From: an uncultured Eubacteriales bacterium
Lineage (GTDB): Bacteria; Bacillota; Clostridia; Oscillospirales; Acutalibacteraceae
Reading direction: 5' to 3'
NCBI GenBank assembly: GCA_905198155.1
Contig: CAJKBQ010000011.1
Coordinates: 1-64,000, forward strand
Length of the DNA: 64,000 nucleotides
Shown here piece after piece: positions 52,330 through 61,049 of this stretch. A program made the translations under genes and the position numbers. The notes under the pieces are model-generated. The model did not search any database. It worked only from the letters and a program-made list of their open reading frames with translations, and had not been told where the DNA came from. Positions within the stretch are counted from its first letter, which is position 1. Every line of letters starts with the position of its first letter.

Positions 52330-52719
52330 TTATTTTTTCTTTTTTTCTTGCGCGTATAGGGTAAGCGGGTACAAAAAATATGTGCAAATGACCAGCAGGA
52401 GCGTGAATACGAATACCGGGACCGTATTTTCCGCCAAATTCAGGATAAATTCCGCACCCAATGCGCTCAGCGCAATCAGCACCAGCACCAGCACCGCGAA
52501 CCGCCCGCCGGCGCGGCAGCGCAGCGGCGTTCCGCAATGCGCGCAGCGCGTGGAAAATACCGGAAGCCGCGCAATCACCGCGCGGTACGGCAGCTGCGTC
52601 CCGCAGTGCGGGCAGGCAGGCAGGCGGAAAAATCCGCGCGCGCGCCGCTCGGGCAGCTGCATCACCCAGTCGTACAGCGGGCGCGATTCCTGCGGCTTTT
52701 TGCCGCGCGCCCGGCTCAC
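52330..52719 (-). CDS. Zinc-ribbon membrane protein 2
   Basis: 129 residues from a GTG overlapping the upstream stop (GTGA). Two CxxC knuckles (CPHCGTQ, CAHCGTP) at about 36-63 form a zinc ribbon, followed by two membrane helices (AVLVLVLIALSALGAEFI; VFVFTLLLVICTYFLY) and a Lys-rich end. Paralogous in layout to the gene before it. Function unknown. Confidence 0.72.
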   Translation of the reverse strand: MSRARGKKPQESRPLYDWVMQLPERRARGFFRLPACPHCGTQLPYRAVIARLPVFSTRCAHCGTPLRCRAGGRFAVLVLVLIALSALGAEFILNLAENTVPVFVFTLLLVICTYFLYPLTLYAQEKKKK

Positions 52720-53270
52720 GGCTTGAACCGCGCCCCGGCAGGCTCGGCAGGCTTTTCAGATTCCGCGTTGTATATTTTGACTTCGGAATCACTTTCTGTA
52801 TTTTCCGTTGCATCGGACGGCGCGCCGATCTGCGGCAGCTCTTCCGTTTCGTCGTAGGTGCTGACTTCGGAATGCTCCGGCGCGCGTTTGCGTTTGCGGC
52901 GGCCGATCAGCGGCCGGTATTCCGGCACCAGATCCGGCGGGAATCCGCCGATGCGTCCGTGCGCAAAGCATTTGCGCGGTGCGATCAGCAGCGGGAGCAC
53001 GAAGTACACGCCCAGCGCTGCCAGCGCGCATTTAATCAGGTACATCGACCCGGGGAGCGACTTGTCGGCCAGGTAGTGATACAAAAACCCGCCGGCAAAC
53101 GCGCCCACCGCGCCGATCACCAGCGCATACGCCAGTGGCGAATACTTCACCAGGAAGATGCCGCCGCAGTGCGAGCAGTAGCCGAAATCGCTGCGCTTGC
53201 AGTCGTACAGAAAGAAATAGTTGATGATTCTGCCGCAATACGGGCAGCGGGAGATGCGCCCTCGTTTCAT
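52716..53270 (-). CDS. Zinc-ribbon membrane protein 1
   Basis: 184 residues. An N-terminal zinc ribbon (CPYCGRIINYF, YCSHCGGIF) is followed by two membrane segments (YALVIGAVGAFAGGFLYH; YLIKCALAALGVYFVLPLL) and an acidic, probably disordered tail. The ATG has AGAAGG upstream. It sits between remB and gyrB, where such uncharacterised membrane proteins vary between species. Confidence 0.72.
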   Translation of the reverse strand: MKRGRISRCPYCGRIINYFFLYDCKRSDFGYCSHCGGIFLVKYSPLAYALVIGAVGAFAGGFLYHYLADKSLPGSMYLIKCALAALGVYFVLPLLIAPRKCFAHGRIGGFPPDLVPEYRPLIGRRKRKRAPEHSEVSTYDETEELPQIGAPSDATENTESDSEVKIYNAESEKPAEPAGARFKP

Positions 53271-53292
53271 ATCCAGGCCTTCTTTCGTTGGG

Positions 53293-53553
53293 TTATTCCG
53301 GTCGGAATTTTGCGCTGCGCCGGAGCAGCGTCGCCGGGGAGATCTGCGAGACGTAAATGGTTCGTTTGCCGTTTTTCTCCGCCACGATAAACGATTTCGG
53401 CATTTCGGCGGACACATTCACCACTTCGCCGCGCGCGGTGGCCTGCGCCAGGTAGTCGCGCGTCGTGCGGGAAATTGTCGATTTTTCCAGGTCGAAGATG
53501 CCAAGCAGCGTGTCGGCGCGCACCACCGTCGATTGCCCCAGATGCAGGTACAT
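53293..53553 (-). CDS. remB: Extracellular matrix regulator RemB (YaaB, DUF370)
   Basis: 86 residues. MYLHLGQSTVVRADTLLGIF and AEKNGKRTIYVSQISPATL match the RemA/RemB DNA-binding family. In B. subtilis yaaB lies between recF and gyrB, the same context. The B. subtilis family regulates matrix genes; targets here are unknown. GAGGG precedes the ATG. Confidence 0.88.
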   Translation of the reverse strand: MYLHLGQSTVVRADTLLGIFDLEKSTISRTTRDYLAQATARGEVVNVSAEMPKSFIVAEKNGKRTIYVSQISPATLLRRSAKFRPE

Positions 53554-53586
53554 AAAGCGCCCTCTTTTCTTTATTTTCCGGCCGCA

Positions 53587-54498
53587 TCAGGCGCGCCGGA
53601 GTCTGCGCTCGGCTGTGCGCGCGGCATTGAACGCCGCGCCGCCGAGAATCACGCAGCCGCAGGTGTAAATCCACATCAGCAGCACCACCACCGATGCCAG
53701 CGACCCGTACACCAGCGAATATTTCGTCGATACGCGGATCAGCTGGGAATACACCTCGCCGACGCCCATCACTATCAATGCGCTGAGCAGCGCACCCAGC
53801 CACACCGTGACCGTTCCGCGCGGCTGCAGCCGCGGTGCGGTCAGCGCATACAGGCCGAACAGGATCAAAAACATGAACGCGGCAATCAGCGGATAGCGCA
53901 GCCACAAAATCTGCTGCAATTTGGCGGCAACGGGCAGATATTTACCCAGCAGCCCCACCAGCGCCGCGCCGAACACCGACACCACGATGCAGATATACAC
54001 CGCAAACAGAAACAAAAACGCATACAAAAAGCTGAACAGCCACCCGGCCGCCGTTTTGTACCGCCTTTGGCCGTACAGATTGCCGACCGCGTTCAAAATC
54101 GTGCGGAACGCTGCCGACGCCGATGTTACCATCATCGTTACGCCCGCCACCAGCATCGCGTTGGAGTCGGCGGTGCGGACGTAGTTGAGATATTCTGCCA
54201 GAAAGTCCGCGACCGAATCCGGGAAAATCCGCCCCACCTCTGCGATCAGATTGGGGTAATCCATGTGAAAAAATTGCAGCAATCCGTTGAGGCAGATCAG
54301 GAACGGGAAAATCGACAGAATCAGAAAGTACGACAGCGCCGCCGCCGACCGCGGCAGCTGACACCCCAGGTACCCGCGCACCGTCCGCACGGCAACGCGC
54401 AGAACCCGCCGGGCGCGCGGCGACAGCCGATCCGGCTGCTGCGCCGCGTCCGCGCGAATCAGATGCCGGAACCGTTTCCACTTTTCCTTTTTTTCCAT
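53587..54498 (-). CDS. YihY/UPF0761 family membrane protein
   Basis: 303 residues with about six hydrophobic segments. The family features SAAALSYFLILSIFPFLICL near the N-terminus and SLVYGSLASVVVLLMWIYTC with GGAAFNAART near the C-terminus are present. Often annotated as ribonuclease BN by mistake; the function is not settled. It is placed between recF and remB on the same strand. Confidence 0.88.
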   Translation of the reverse strand: MEKKEKWKRFRHLIRADAAQQPDRLSPRARRVLRVAVRTVRGYLGCQLPRSAAALSYFLILSIFPFLICLNGLLQFFHMDYPNLIAEVGRIFPDSVADFLAEYLNYVRTADSNAMLVAGVTMMVTSASAAFRTILNAVGNLYGQRRYKTAAGWLFSFLYAFLFLFAVYICIVVSVFGAALVGLLGKYLPVAAKLQQILWLRYPLIAAFMFLILFGLYALTAPRLQPRGTVTVWLGALLSALIVMGVGEVYSQLIRVSTKYSLVYGSLASVVVLLMWIYTCGCVILGGAAFNAARTAERRLRRA

Positions 54499-54525
54499 GC
54501 GCGAATGCTCCTTTCCGCCCGGCGG

Positions 54526-55626
54526 TCAGCCGGGCTGCATCACCGTCAGGTCGCCGCCCGCCATCCGGAACGCCTGCCCGCCGCGCATCCGCAGCACCGG
54601 GGAGATTTCGCAGCAGGTGATGAACACCTGGCGGCCGCCCATTTGATTGAGCAGGTAGTCCTGGCGCGCGCCGTCCAGCTCGCTGAGCACGTCGTCCAGC
54701 AAAATCACCGGCGCTTCGCCGATGGCTTTGCCCAGCACCGCCGCTTCGCCCAGCTTCAGCGCCAGCACCGCCGACCGCTGCTGCCCCTGGGAACCGTAGG
54801 TGCGGGCGGGCAGCCCGTTGATGGCGATGGCGATGTCGTCGCGGTGCGGGCCGACGGTGGTGAACCCCGCGCCCAGATCGTCTTTGCGGGCGCGGTCCAG
54901 CGCCGCGCGGTATGCGTCGGCCGAATAATCGTCCGCCGTCCAGCCGGCCGCGTCATACGTCATCGTCAGCTGCTCGCGCTCCGACGAAATGCCGTAGTAC
55001 GTCTGCTGCGCGGCGGGCTGCAACCGCTGCAAATATGCGCGCCGCGCCGTCGTCACGTCCGACGCCAGCCGCGCCAGCGTGTCGTCCCACTCCGGCAGGG
55101 TATCCTGCATCGACGGGTGATGGTAATACGCTTTGAGCAGCGCGTTCCGCTGTTCCAGCGCGCGCTGATACTGGGTGAGCCGCGCAGCGTACGACGGATT
55201 GGCCTGGCAGATTGCCGCGTCCAGAAACCGCCGCCGCTCCGCCGGGCCGCCGCGCACCAGCGCCAGATGCACCGGCGCGAACACCACTGCGCAGAACGCG
55301 CCGACCATCGCCGCGGCGTTTTTCTTGGCGACGCCGTTCAGCGTACAGTGCCGCCGCCCGTCGTACAGCGCAATTTCCGCCGTTTGGCTGCGGCCGCCCG
55401 CGGTAAACGTCATCCGGCTGGCGGCGCGCATCCGGTTCAGCTCGATCAGTTCGCCGTCGCGCGCGCCGCGGAAGCTGCGGCCGCCGGTGTAAATCCACAG
55501 CAGTTCCAGCAGATTCGTTTTGCCCTGCGCATTGTCGCCGCAGATCACGTTGACGCCTGCCGCCGGGGCAATCGCGCCACCCGTCAGGTTCCGGCAGTGC
55601 TGCCACGTCAGCTCCGTGACGATCAC
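54526..55626 (-). CDS. recF: DNA replication and repair protein RecF
   Basis: 366 residues. SMC-like ATPase: Walker A GDNAQGKTNLLE, the signature GSQGQQRSAVLALKLGEA and Walker B PVILLDDVLSELDGARQDYL. It helps load RecA at gaps. The GTG start overlaps the rlbA stop (GTGA), so translation is coupled. Confidence 0.96.
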   Translation of the reverse strand: MIVTELTWQHCRNLTGGAIAPAAGVNVICGDNAQGKTNLLELLWIYTGGRSFRGARDGELIELNRMRAASRMTFTAGGRSQTAEIALYDGRRHCTLNGVAKKNAAAMVGAFCAVVFAPVHLALVRGGPAERRRFLDAAICQANPSYAARLTQYQRALEQRNALLKAYYHHPSMQDTLPEWDDTLARLASDVTTARRAYLQRLQPAAQQTYYGISSEREQLTMTYDAAGWTADDYSADAYRAALDRARKDDLGAGFTTVGPHRDDIAIAINGLPARTYGSQGQQRSAVLALKLGEAAVLGKAIGEAPVILLDDVLSELDGARQDYLLNQMGGRQVFITCCEISPVLRMRGGQAFRMAGGDLTVMQPG

Positions 55627-55832
55627 GCACCCACCTCAATCGTGCGGCTGCCGACCTGGAACCGGTCGCCCGGCCGCAGCTTTTTGCCGCGCATCGTGCA
55701 GACTTCGCCGTTGACGCGCACTTCGCCCGCCTGAATCCGGACTTTGGCTTCGCCGCCCGTCGGGCAGATGCCGCCGAGTTTCAGCGCCGCGTCCAGCCGG
55801 ATGAATTCCGATGTGATTGTAATTTTTTCCAT
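55623..55832 (-). CDS. rlbA: S4-domain RNA-binding protein RlbA/YaaA
   Basis: 69 residues forming a single S4 domain (FIRLDAALKLGGICPTGGEA, VRVNGEVCTMRGKKLRPGD). In B. subtilis yaaA lies between dnaN and recF, as here. RNA binding linked to ribosome assembly has been proposed. Confidence 0.92.
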   Translation of the reverse strand: MEKITITSEFIRLDAALKLGGICPTGGEAKVRIQAGEVRVNGEVCTMRGKKLRPGDRFQVGSRTIEVGA

Positions 55833-55849
55833 AGCAATCGCCCGTCTTT

Positions 55850-56956
55850 TTAAGATTTTGCTTTCAGCATCACCGGCAGCACCAGGAACAGGAACGAATC
55901 CCCTTCCTTCGGCAGGATTTTGACCGGCGCGTTGTTTTGAATGATCTGAACCCGCACCTCGTCGGTTTCCGCCGCGCGGAACGCGTCCAGCAGGTAGCGG
56001 TAGTTGAACCCGATTTCGATCTCGTCATCGACCGGCTCAATCGCAAAGCGGTCGGCCGCCGTGCCGATGGCCGTCTCGCACGAAAAACGGATTTCGCCGC
56101 CGGTGATTTTGCAGTGAATCGGGCTTTTGAGCCGTTCGCTGACCACCAGCGACATCCGCTCCACCGCTTCGATGAACCGGCGGGTCGGGACGGTGATATC
56201 GAACCGCGCGCCGCGGGGGATGGATTTGTCAAAATCCAGGAAATCGCCTTCCAGCAGCCGGGAAATCACCGCGTAGTTGCCGACGTTCATCACGATGTGC
56301 CGCCGGCCGACGCCGATCTGCACGTCGCCGTCGTCGCCCTCCATCAGTTTCAGCGCCTCGCCGAGCGTCCGGCCGGGCACGACGAAATCGGTGACTTCGT
56401 CGCAGTTGATCGCCTCGCTGCGCATCGCCAGCCGGCAGCCGTCCACTGCGACCACGCGCAGCGTCCGGTTTTTGATGTCGAACTTGGCGCCGGTGTGAAT
56501 CGGTTTACTGTCGCTGGTCGAAACGGCGAACAGCGTCTGGCGGATCATACTTTTCAGCGTCGGCTGCGGGATGCTGAATTCCGTCCCGCCGGATACGGAC
56601 GGGATATCCGGGTATTCGCTGGCTGCGATCCCGACGATGTGGAACTCCGATTCGCCGCTGCGGATGGATGCGATGAACTTTTCGTCCACCGTGACCGTGA
56701 CTTCGTTGTCCGGCAGGGAACGGATGATGTCGCCGAACAGCTTGCCGCTGAAAATTACGGCGCCTTCCTCGCGCACAACCGCCGGAATCTCGGTGGTGAT
56801 CCCTAGGTTCAGGTCGTAGCCGCACAGGAAAATGGATGTTTCGGTTGCTTTGAATAAGATGCCTTCCAGCGCGGGAATCGGCGACTTCGTCGCCACCACG
56901 CGCGAGATATTCAACACGGCCGTCTGCAATTCGGCCCGCTGACAGGTGATGTTCAA
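55850..56956 (-). CDS. dnaN: DNA polymerase III beta sliding clamp
   Basis: 368 residues from a TTG 8 bases after GGAGG. Three clamp domains begin NITCQRAELQTAVLNISRVV, SEFHIVGIAASEYPDIPSV and VPTRRFIEAVERMSLVVSER; it ends LFLVLPVMLKAKS, close to the usual MPMR-type end. It encircles DNA and tethers polymerase; the clamp loader subunit HolB is encoded at 19 kb. Confidence 0.96.
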   Translation of the reverse strand: MNITCQRAELQTAVLNISRVVATKSPIPALEGILFKATETSIFLCGYDLNLGITTEIPAVVREEGAVIFSGKLFGDIIRSLPDNEVTVTVDEKFIASIRSGESEFHIVGIAASEYPDIPSVSGGTEFSIPQPTLKSMIRQTLFAVSTSDSKPIHTGAKFDIKNRTLRVVAVDGCRLAMRSEAINCDEVTDFVVPGRTLGEALKLMEGDDGDVQIGVGRRHIVMNVGNYAVISRLLEGDFLDFDKSIPRGARFDITVPTRRFIEAVERMSLVVSERLKSPIHCKITGGEIRFSCETAIGTAADRFAIEPVDDEIEIGFNYRYLLDAFRAAETDEVRVQIIQNNAPVKILPKEGDSFLFLVLPVMLKAKS

Positions 56957-57308
56957 GAAAATGACCTCCGATCGTCGCAATAATAGATAGATAGCTTATT
57001 ATTTTTAGTAGTCATAGTAGAGGGGGTGGAAAACGTGGAAAACGCCGGAATCGCAGATTCTGACGGAAAAAATTCAAAATCCTGCGTTGTGAATTGCGTG
57101 TTCAGCTTTTGTGCAGGAATGTGGAAAGAAAAAAGTTCTGCACAGCCGTGTGGAATATGCGGTGGGGAATGTGGAAAAGTCTGTGGAAAAGACGGAAAAC
57201 TTTTGCCGGCTGTTTTCCACGCAAATGTGGAGATGTGCAGATTCTTTCCACCGGAATGGGGAAAAGTCCGATTTTATACAATTAGTATAATCCGGCACTG
57301 TTTCGACG
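56957..57308. other. oriC: dnaA-dnaN intergenic region, candidate oriC with DnaA-box cluster
   Basis: 350 bases without a gene. On the plus strand TGTGGAAAA occurs at 57170-57178 and 57182-57190. Near-matches are at 57120 (TGTGGAAAG), 57149 (TGTGGAATA), 57213 (TTTTCCACG), 57226 (TGTGGAGAT) and in GTGGAAAAC text near 57026-57043. All differ from the consensus TGTGGATAA by one or two bases. A/T-rich stretches lie at both ends (56984-57020 and 57272-57292). The strand switch of genes around dnaA supports an origin here. Confidence 0.65.
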
Positions 57309-58625
57309 TTACCGGCCGCGGATATTTTTGATGATATCTTCGACCGAAGCGCGGACTTTGGCGTCCTGCTGCATCAGCTTTTCGATCTGCTGCAACGCAT
57401 AGATGACGGTGGAGTGGTCGCGGCCGCCGAATTCGTCGCCGATATCGACCACGGACATCTGCGTGATCTCGCGGACGCAGTATATGGAAATCTGCCGCGC
57501 GCGGGAGATGCTGGACGACCGTTTTTTGGAGCGGATATCTTCGGGCGACACGTTGAACGTCCGGCTGACCTCTTCCACAATTTTGGACACCGTCACCGGC
57601 GCGGGCTGGTCGTTGTTCAGAATATCGGCGATGGCCTTCTGCGCCGTGATGAACGACGGCGCCTGGTTTTCCAGCAGATAGTAGGCGCGCATTTTTTTGA
57701 CGCAGCCTTCCAGCTCGCGGATATTGTTTTTCAGCCGCGACGCGATGTATTCGCACACGTCCTCCGGCAGTGTGATTTGCAGCAGCTGCGCTTTGCGCTT
57801 CAAAATCGCGATGCGGGTTTCAAAATCCGGCGGCTGAATATCGGCAAGCAGGCCGCTTTCAAACCGCGTGCGCAGCCGGTCTTCCAGCGTGCGGATCTCT
57901 TTGGGCGGCCGGTCGCTGGTCAGCACAATCTGTTTTTTGTTTTCGTACAGCGCGTTGAACGTGTGGAAGAATTCTTCCTGCGTCTGCTCTTTGCCGCCGA
58001 TGAACTGGATGTCGTCGATCAGCAGCACGTCGGCCTGGCGGTACCGCTGGCGGAACGCCATGGTGGAGCCGGTGCCGATCGCATCGATCAGCTCGTTGGT
58101 GAAGTCGTCGCCTTTGATGTAGACGATATTCATTTTGGGGTTATTTTGATGGATTTCGTTGCAGATGGCGTACAGCAGGTGCGTTTTGCCCAGCCCGGAG
58201 TTGCCGTAAATCAGCAGCGGGTTGTATTCGCCGGACGGATGCGCCGCCACCGCCTGGGACGCCGCGTGCGCCAGTTTGTTGGACGATCCGACGATGAACG
58301 TCTGGAACGTGTACTCGTAGTCGGAGCTGCCGGACAGAATGTCGGAAATCACGGCGTTTTTGGTGGAGTTCTGCTCGGCGGTGATGATGTTGATCGCCGG
58401 GATGGTGCCGAACACCTCGCGGAATTCCTCGCGGATGCGCTCCAGGTAAAAGTTTTCGATCGACTGCTTGTAAAACACGTTCGGGACGCACAGCACCGCC
58501 GTACCGCCTTCCATGCTCACCGGCTCGATCCGGGCGATCCACGTTTTGTACGACGTTTCGGTCATATCCTTTCGTTCGCGCAGCCGGGCACAGATCAGCT
58601 CCCATGCTTCCTGAAAAGATTCCAT
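57309..58625 (-). CDS. dnaA: Chromosomal replication initiator DnaA
   Basis: 438 residues. Domain I opens ESFQEAWELICARLRERKDM. The AAA+ domain has Walker A GNSGLGKTHLL and Walker B LLIDDIQFIGG. C-terminal domain IV has the DNA-contact signature GGRDHSTVIYALQQIE. The ATG lies about 13 bases after GGAAG; GGAGG is further upstream, so the ribosome site is not ideal. The DNA-binding residues look normal, which bears on the unusual box sequence TGTGGAAAA nearby. Confidence 0.97.
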   Translation of the reverse strand: MESFQEAWELICARLRERKDMTETSYKTWIARIEPVSMEGGTAVLCVPNVFYKQSIENFYLERIREEFREVFGTIPAINIITAEQNSTKNAVISDILSGSSDYEYTFQTFIVGSSNKLAHAASQAVAAHPSGEYNPLLIYGNSGLGKTHLLYAICNEIHQNNPKMNIVYIKGDDFTNELIDAIGTGSTMAFRQRYRQADVLLIDDIQFIGGKEQTQEEFFHTFNALYENKKQIVLTSDRPPKEIRTLEDRLRTRFESGLLADIQPPDFETRIAILKRKAQLLQITLPEDVCEYIASRLKNNIRELEGCVKKMRAYYLLENQAPSFITAQKAIADILNNDQPAPVTVSKIVEEVSRTFNVSPEDIRSKKRSSSISRARQISIYCVREITQMSVVDIGDEFGGRDHSTVIYALQQIEKLMQQDAKVRASVEDIIKNIRGR

Positions 58626-58726
58626 AAGATATTTGAGTCTTCCTTTCCTCCTGAGATTCTGGGTCATTTCTGCGGCGAATCGCCCCGAAAACGGTCGGGG
58701 GACGCCGGCAGATAAATATTCAATTT

Positions 58727-58755
58727 ATCATACCATAAATCCGGCGAAAACGCAA
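58727..58755 (-). promoter_or_regulatory. dnaA promoter
   Basis: Minus strand TTGCGT, 17 bases, TATGAT with an extended -10 TGG, about 100 bases upstream of the dnaA ATG. Confidence 0.7.
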
Positions 58756-58916
58756 ACGTTTTTTTTCGCGCAAAAATTGCGGAAAATCGTGCATATTATA
58801 AGAAACGGCGCGAACCGCCGCCGCTTTTGCGCAAAAGGCCGCGGAATCCGAAAATATAAATTTTTTTTGAACGAAAAAAAATTTCGCCGTCTGCGCGAAA
58901 AAAATCCGGAAATCGA

Positions 58917-58946
58917 TTGACAGAACGGCGTTTGATACGCTATAAT
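58917..58946 (+). promoter_or_regulatory. rpmH promoter
   Basis: TTGACA, 18 bases, TATAAT, 52 bases before the rpmH ATG. It should drive rpmH-rnpA-yidD-yidC-jag, since no terminator occurs before 62.1 kb. Confidence 0.88.
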
Positions 58947-58998
58947 TGTAAATTAGCAAACTATGTTTTTGCGCCTTGAGCATAAGGAGGTGTTTTGA

Positions 58999-59133
58999 AT
59001 GCTTCGTACCTATCAGCCGAAGAAACTCCATCGGAAAAAGGAGCACGGCTTCCGCAAACGCATGGCGGACCGCAACGGCCGCAAAGTGCTGGCCCGCCGC
59101 AGAGCGAAGGGCAGAAAATCGCTGACGCTGTAA
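58999..59133 (+). CDS. rpmH: 50S ribosomal protein L34
   Basis: 44 residues, very basic, [20 protein letters not shown] then [20 protein letters not shown], ending SLTL: a complete L34. AAGGAGG precedes the ATG. It stands beside dnaA and rnpA as in most bacteria. Confidence 0.97.
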   Translation: MLRTYQPKKLHRKKEHGFRKRMADRNGRKVLARRRAKGRKSLTL

Positions 59134-59199
59134 GCGATGTTTTTTCGTGCCGGGCGCACGGTGTCCGGCACGAAAAAGGAGTTGAAGGGAGGCTTCCCG

Positions 59200-59541
59200 G
59201 TGGAAAGTCCGGTCGTTATCAAAGAAAACCGCGTGTTTCGGCGGCTGTACGGCCGGGGGAAGTCGTTTGTGTCGCCGGTGCTGGTGACGTATGTGGCCCG
59301 TACCCGAACCGGCCAGGTTCGGTATGGGATTACCACCGGCAAAAAAATCGGGATTGCCGTCGCGCGCAGCCGCGCCCGGCGGGTGATTCGCGCGGCGTTC
59401 CGCGCGGTCGCGCCCGAAATCGCCGTCGGCGCCGGGGTAGACCTGGTGTTTGTGGCGCGGCACCGTACCTGCGTTGTGAAGTCGCAGGAGGTGGAGGCGG
59501 CGATGCGCGCCCAGCTGAAAAAGGCCGGTGTGCTGCCGTGA
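59200..59541 (+). CDS. rnpA: Ribonuclease P protein component
   Basis: 113 residues from a GTG 7 bases after GGGAGG (VESPVVIKENRVFRRLYGRG). The family signature RARRVIRAAFRAV follows GITTGKKIGIAVARS. It is the protein cofactor of the RNase P ribozyme in tRNA 5' maturation. Its stop overlaps the yidD start. Confidence 0.95.
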   Translation: MESPVVIKENRVFRRLYGRGKSFVSPVLVTYVARTRTGQVRYGITTGKKIGIAVARSRARRVIRAAFRAVAPEIAVGAGVDLVFVARHRTCVVKSQEVEAAMRAQLKKAGVLP

Positions 59542-59780
59542 AACGGCTGATGCTGGCGCTGATTCGGTTTTACCAAACGCACATCACTGTGCACACCCAA
59601 GCGCACTGCCGGTTTTACCCCACTTGTTCCAGCTACGCGTACCAGGCGATCAGCCGGTACGGTGCGCTGCGCGGCGGGGCGATGGCGGCCTGGCGGCTGC
59701 TGCGGTGCAATCCGCTGTTCCCCGGCGGGGTGGACCCGGTGCCGGAGCGCACGGCGCGCAAAAAACGCCGGCGCGATTGA
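59538..59780 (+). CDS. yidD: Membrane protein insertion efficiency factor YidD
   Basis: 80 residues from a GTG overlapping the rnpA stop (GTGA). MLALIRFYQTHITVH, then CRFYPTCSSYAYQAI and LLRCNPLFPGGVDPVPE are the YidD hallmarks, with the conserved cysteines. It supports YidC-dependent insertion of membrane proteins. The rnpA-yidD-yidC order is conserved. Confidence 0.95.
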   Translation: MKRLMLALIRFYQTHITVHTQAHCRFYPTCSSYAYQAISRYGALRGGAMAAWRLLRCNPLFPGGVDPVPERTARKKRRRD

Positions 59781-59886
59781 ACCTGAAAATCCGGCGGGAT
59801 TCGGAGGCGACTCCGGGTGCCGCATGATGATAGATAATAAAAGTCCGCATTATTCAAAACTGACCGTTGGAGTGAGAAAGAAAGAC

Positions 59887-61002
59887 ATGAACATTCTGGA
59901 CTGGATTGGCTATGTATTCGGGTATGTGATTTTCTTCGGATACAAAATTTCGGGCGTATATGTGGTAGGCCTGATCTTATTTACCATTGTGGTCAAGCTG
60001 CTGATGCTGCCGATGTCGATCAAGCAGCAGAAAACGTCTGCCAAGCAGGCGCGGATTCAGCCGAAGATCAAAGAGCTGCAGGAAATGTACCGCAGCAATC
60101 CGAGCAAGCTGCAGGAAGAGCAGCAGAAGCTGTATCAGCGGGAAAATATCAGCATGACGTCCGGCTGCCTGCCGCTGCTGATTCAGTTCCCGGTCATCAT
60201 CGGACTGTACCGCGCGATTGTGAATCCGCTGACGTGCGTGCTGCACCTGTCGGCCGACAAGGTCAACCAGGCGCTGCAATTCGTGACGTTGCCCAGCGAA
60301 AACTACTATTATAAGCAAAGCGAACTGATTAACCAGTTCGCGTCGATCCGCGATAAAGTGGTGTCGGCCAATATTTTCACGCCGACCGAGCTGACGGAGC
60401 TGGACGGGCTGTCGAACGGCGCGTTCAATCTGTTTCACATCAACCTGCTGCAAACGCCGACGTTCAATTCGATTCTGGTGCTGATTCCGCTGCTGTGCTT
60501 TGTGACATCGATCGCGATGACGCTGTTCACGATGCGCGGCGCCAATGCAGCAGCTGCTGCGGGCAACGGCTGCACCAAGTGGGGGATGCCGGTCGGTATG
60601 GCGGCGTTTTCAACGTGGCTGGCGTTCACCGTCCCGGCGGCTGTCGGGTTCTACTGGATTATCCAGAACGTGGTGTCGATCATCCAGACGCTGCTGATGA
60701 ATAAGTTCTACAACGCACAGATTATGGAAGCGATGGACGAAGCCGCGCGCTTTGCCCGCCGCGAGATGGAAGAAGAAAAAGTGCTGGAAAAATACAGCGG
60801 CGTGGATATTGAAGCGGTCGCGCTTCAACTGAAAGCGCAGAATACCGCGGTGCAGGACGACCCGAAGGACAAGGCGGATCACTCGATTTACGAGGACATC
60901 GACGCCAAAAACGTAATTAAGATCAACCCGAACGAGCGCGTGATTAAAACCGGAAACGCGACGCGCGCCGGGAATGCATCGAGCAAGAAAAAGAAAAAAT
61001 AA
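59887..61002 (+). CDS. yidC: Membrane protein insertase YidC/OxaA
   Basis: 371 residues, Gram-positive type without a large periplasmic domain. Membrane segments include VYVVGLILFTIVVKLLMLPM, CLPLLIQFPVIIGLYRAIV and a late pair near 220 and 250 (VPAAVGFYWIIQNVVSII). The hairpin SIKQQKTSAKQARIQPKIKE on the cytosolic side is typical. The start MNILDWIGYV is chosen by family; GGAG lies 14 bases upstream, and an ATG 20 codons earlier is an alternative. The C-terminus is charged and Lys-rich. Confidence 0.95.
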   Translation: MNILDWIGYVFGYVIFFGYKISGVYVVGLILFTIVVKLLMLPMSIKQQKTSAKQARIQPKIKELQEMYRSNPSKLQEEQQKLYQRENISMTSGCLPLLIQFPVIIGLYRAIVNPLTCVLHLSADKVNQALQFVTLPSENYYYKQSELINQFASIRDKVVSANIFTPTELTELDGLSNGAFNLFHINLLQTPTFNSILVLIPLLCFVTSIAMTLFTMRGANAAAAAGNGCTKWGMPVGMAAFSTWLAFTVPAAVGFYWIIQNVVSIIQTLLMNKFYNAQIMEAMDEAARFARREMEEEKVLEKYSGVDIEAVALQLKAQNTAVQDDPKDKADHSIYEDIDAKNVIKINPNERVIKTGNATRAGNASSKKKKK

Positions 61003-61049
61003 TCGCGCGGCACAAAAATCATCCGCGCGTGAGAAAGGAACGATCCCAA

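Larger units (their letters stand above)
58626..58998. other. dnaA-rpmH intergenic region (possible second part of oriC)
   Basis: About 370 bases with divergent promoters for dnaA and rpmH. It is rich in A and T runs (for example 58850-58882, a possible unwinding element) and has a GGCG-containing hairpin near 58808-58820. No TGTGGAAAA-type box was found here. Confidence 0.5.
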
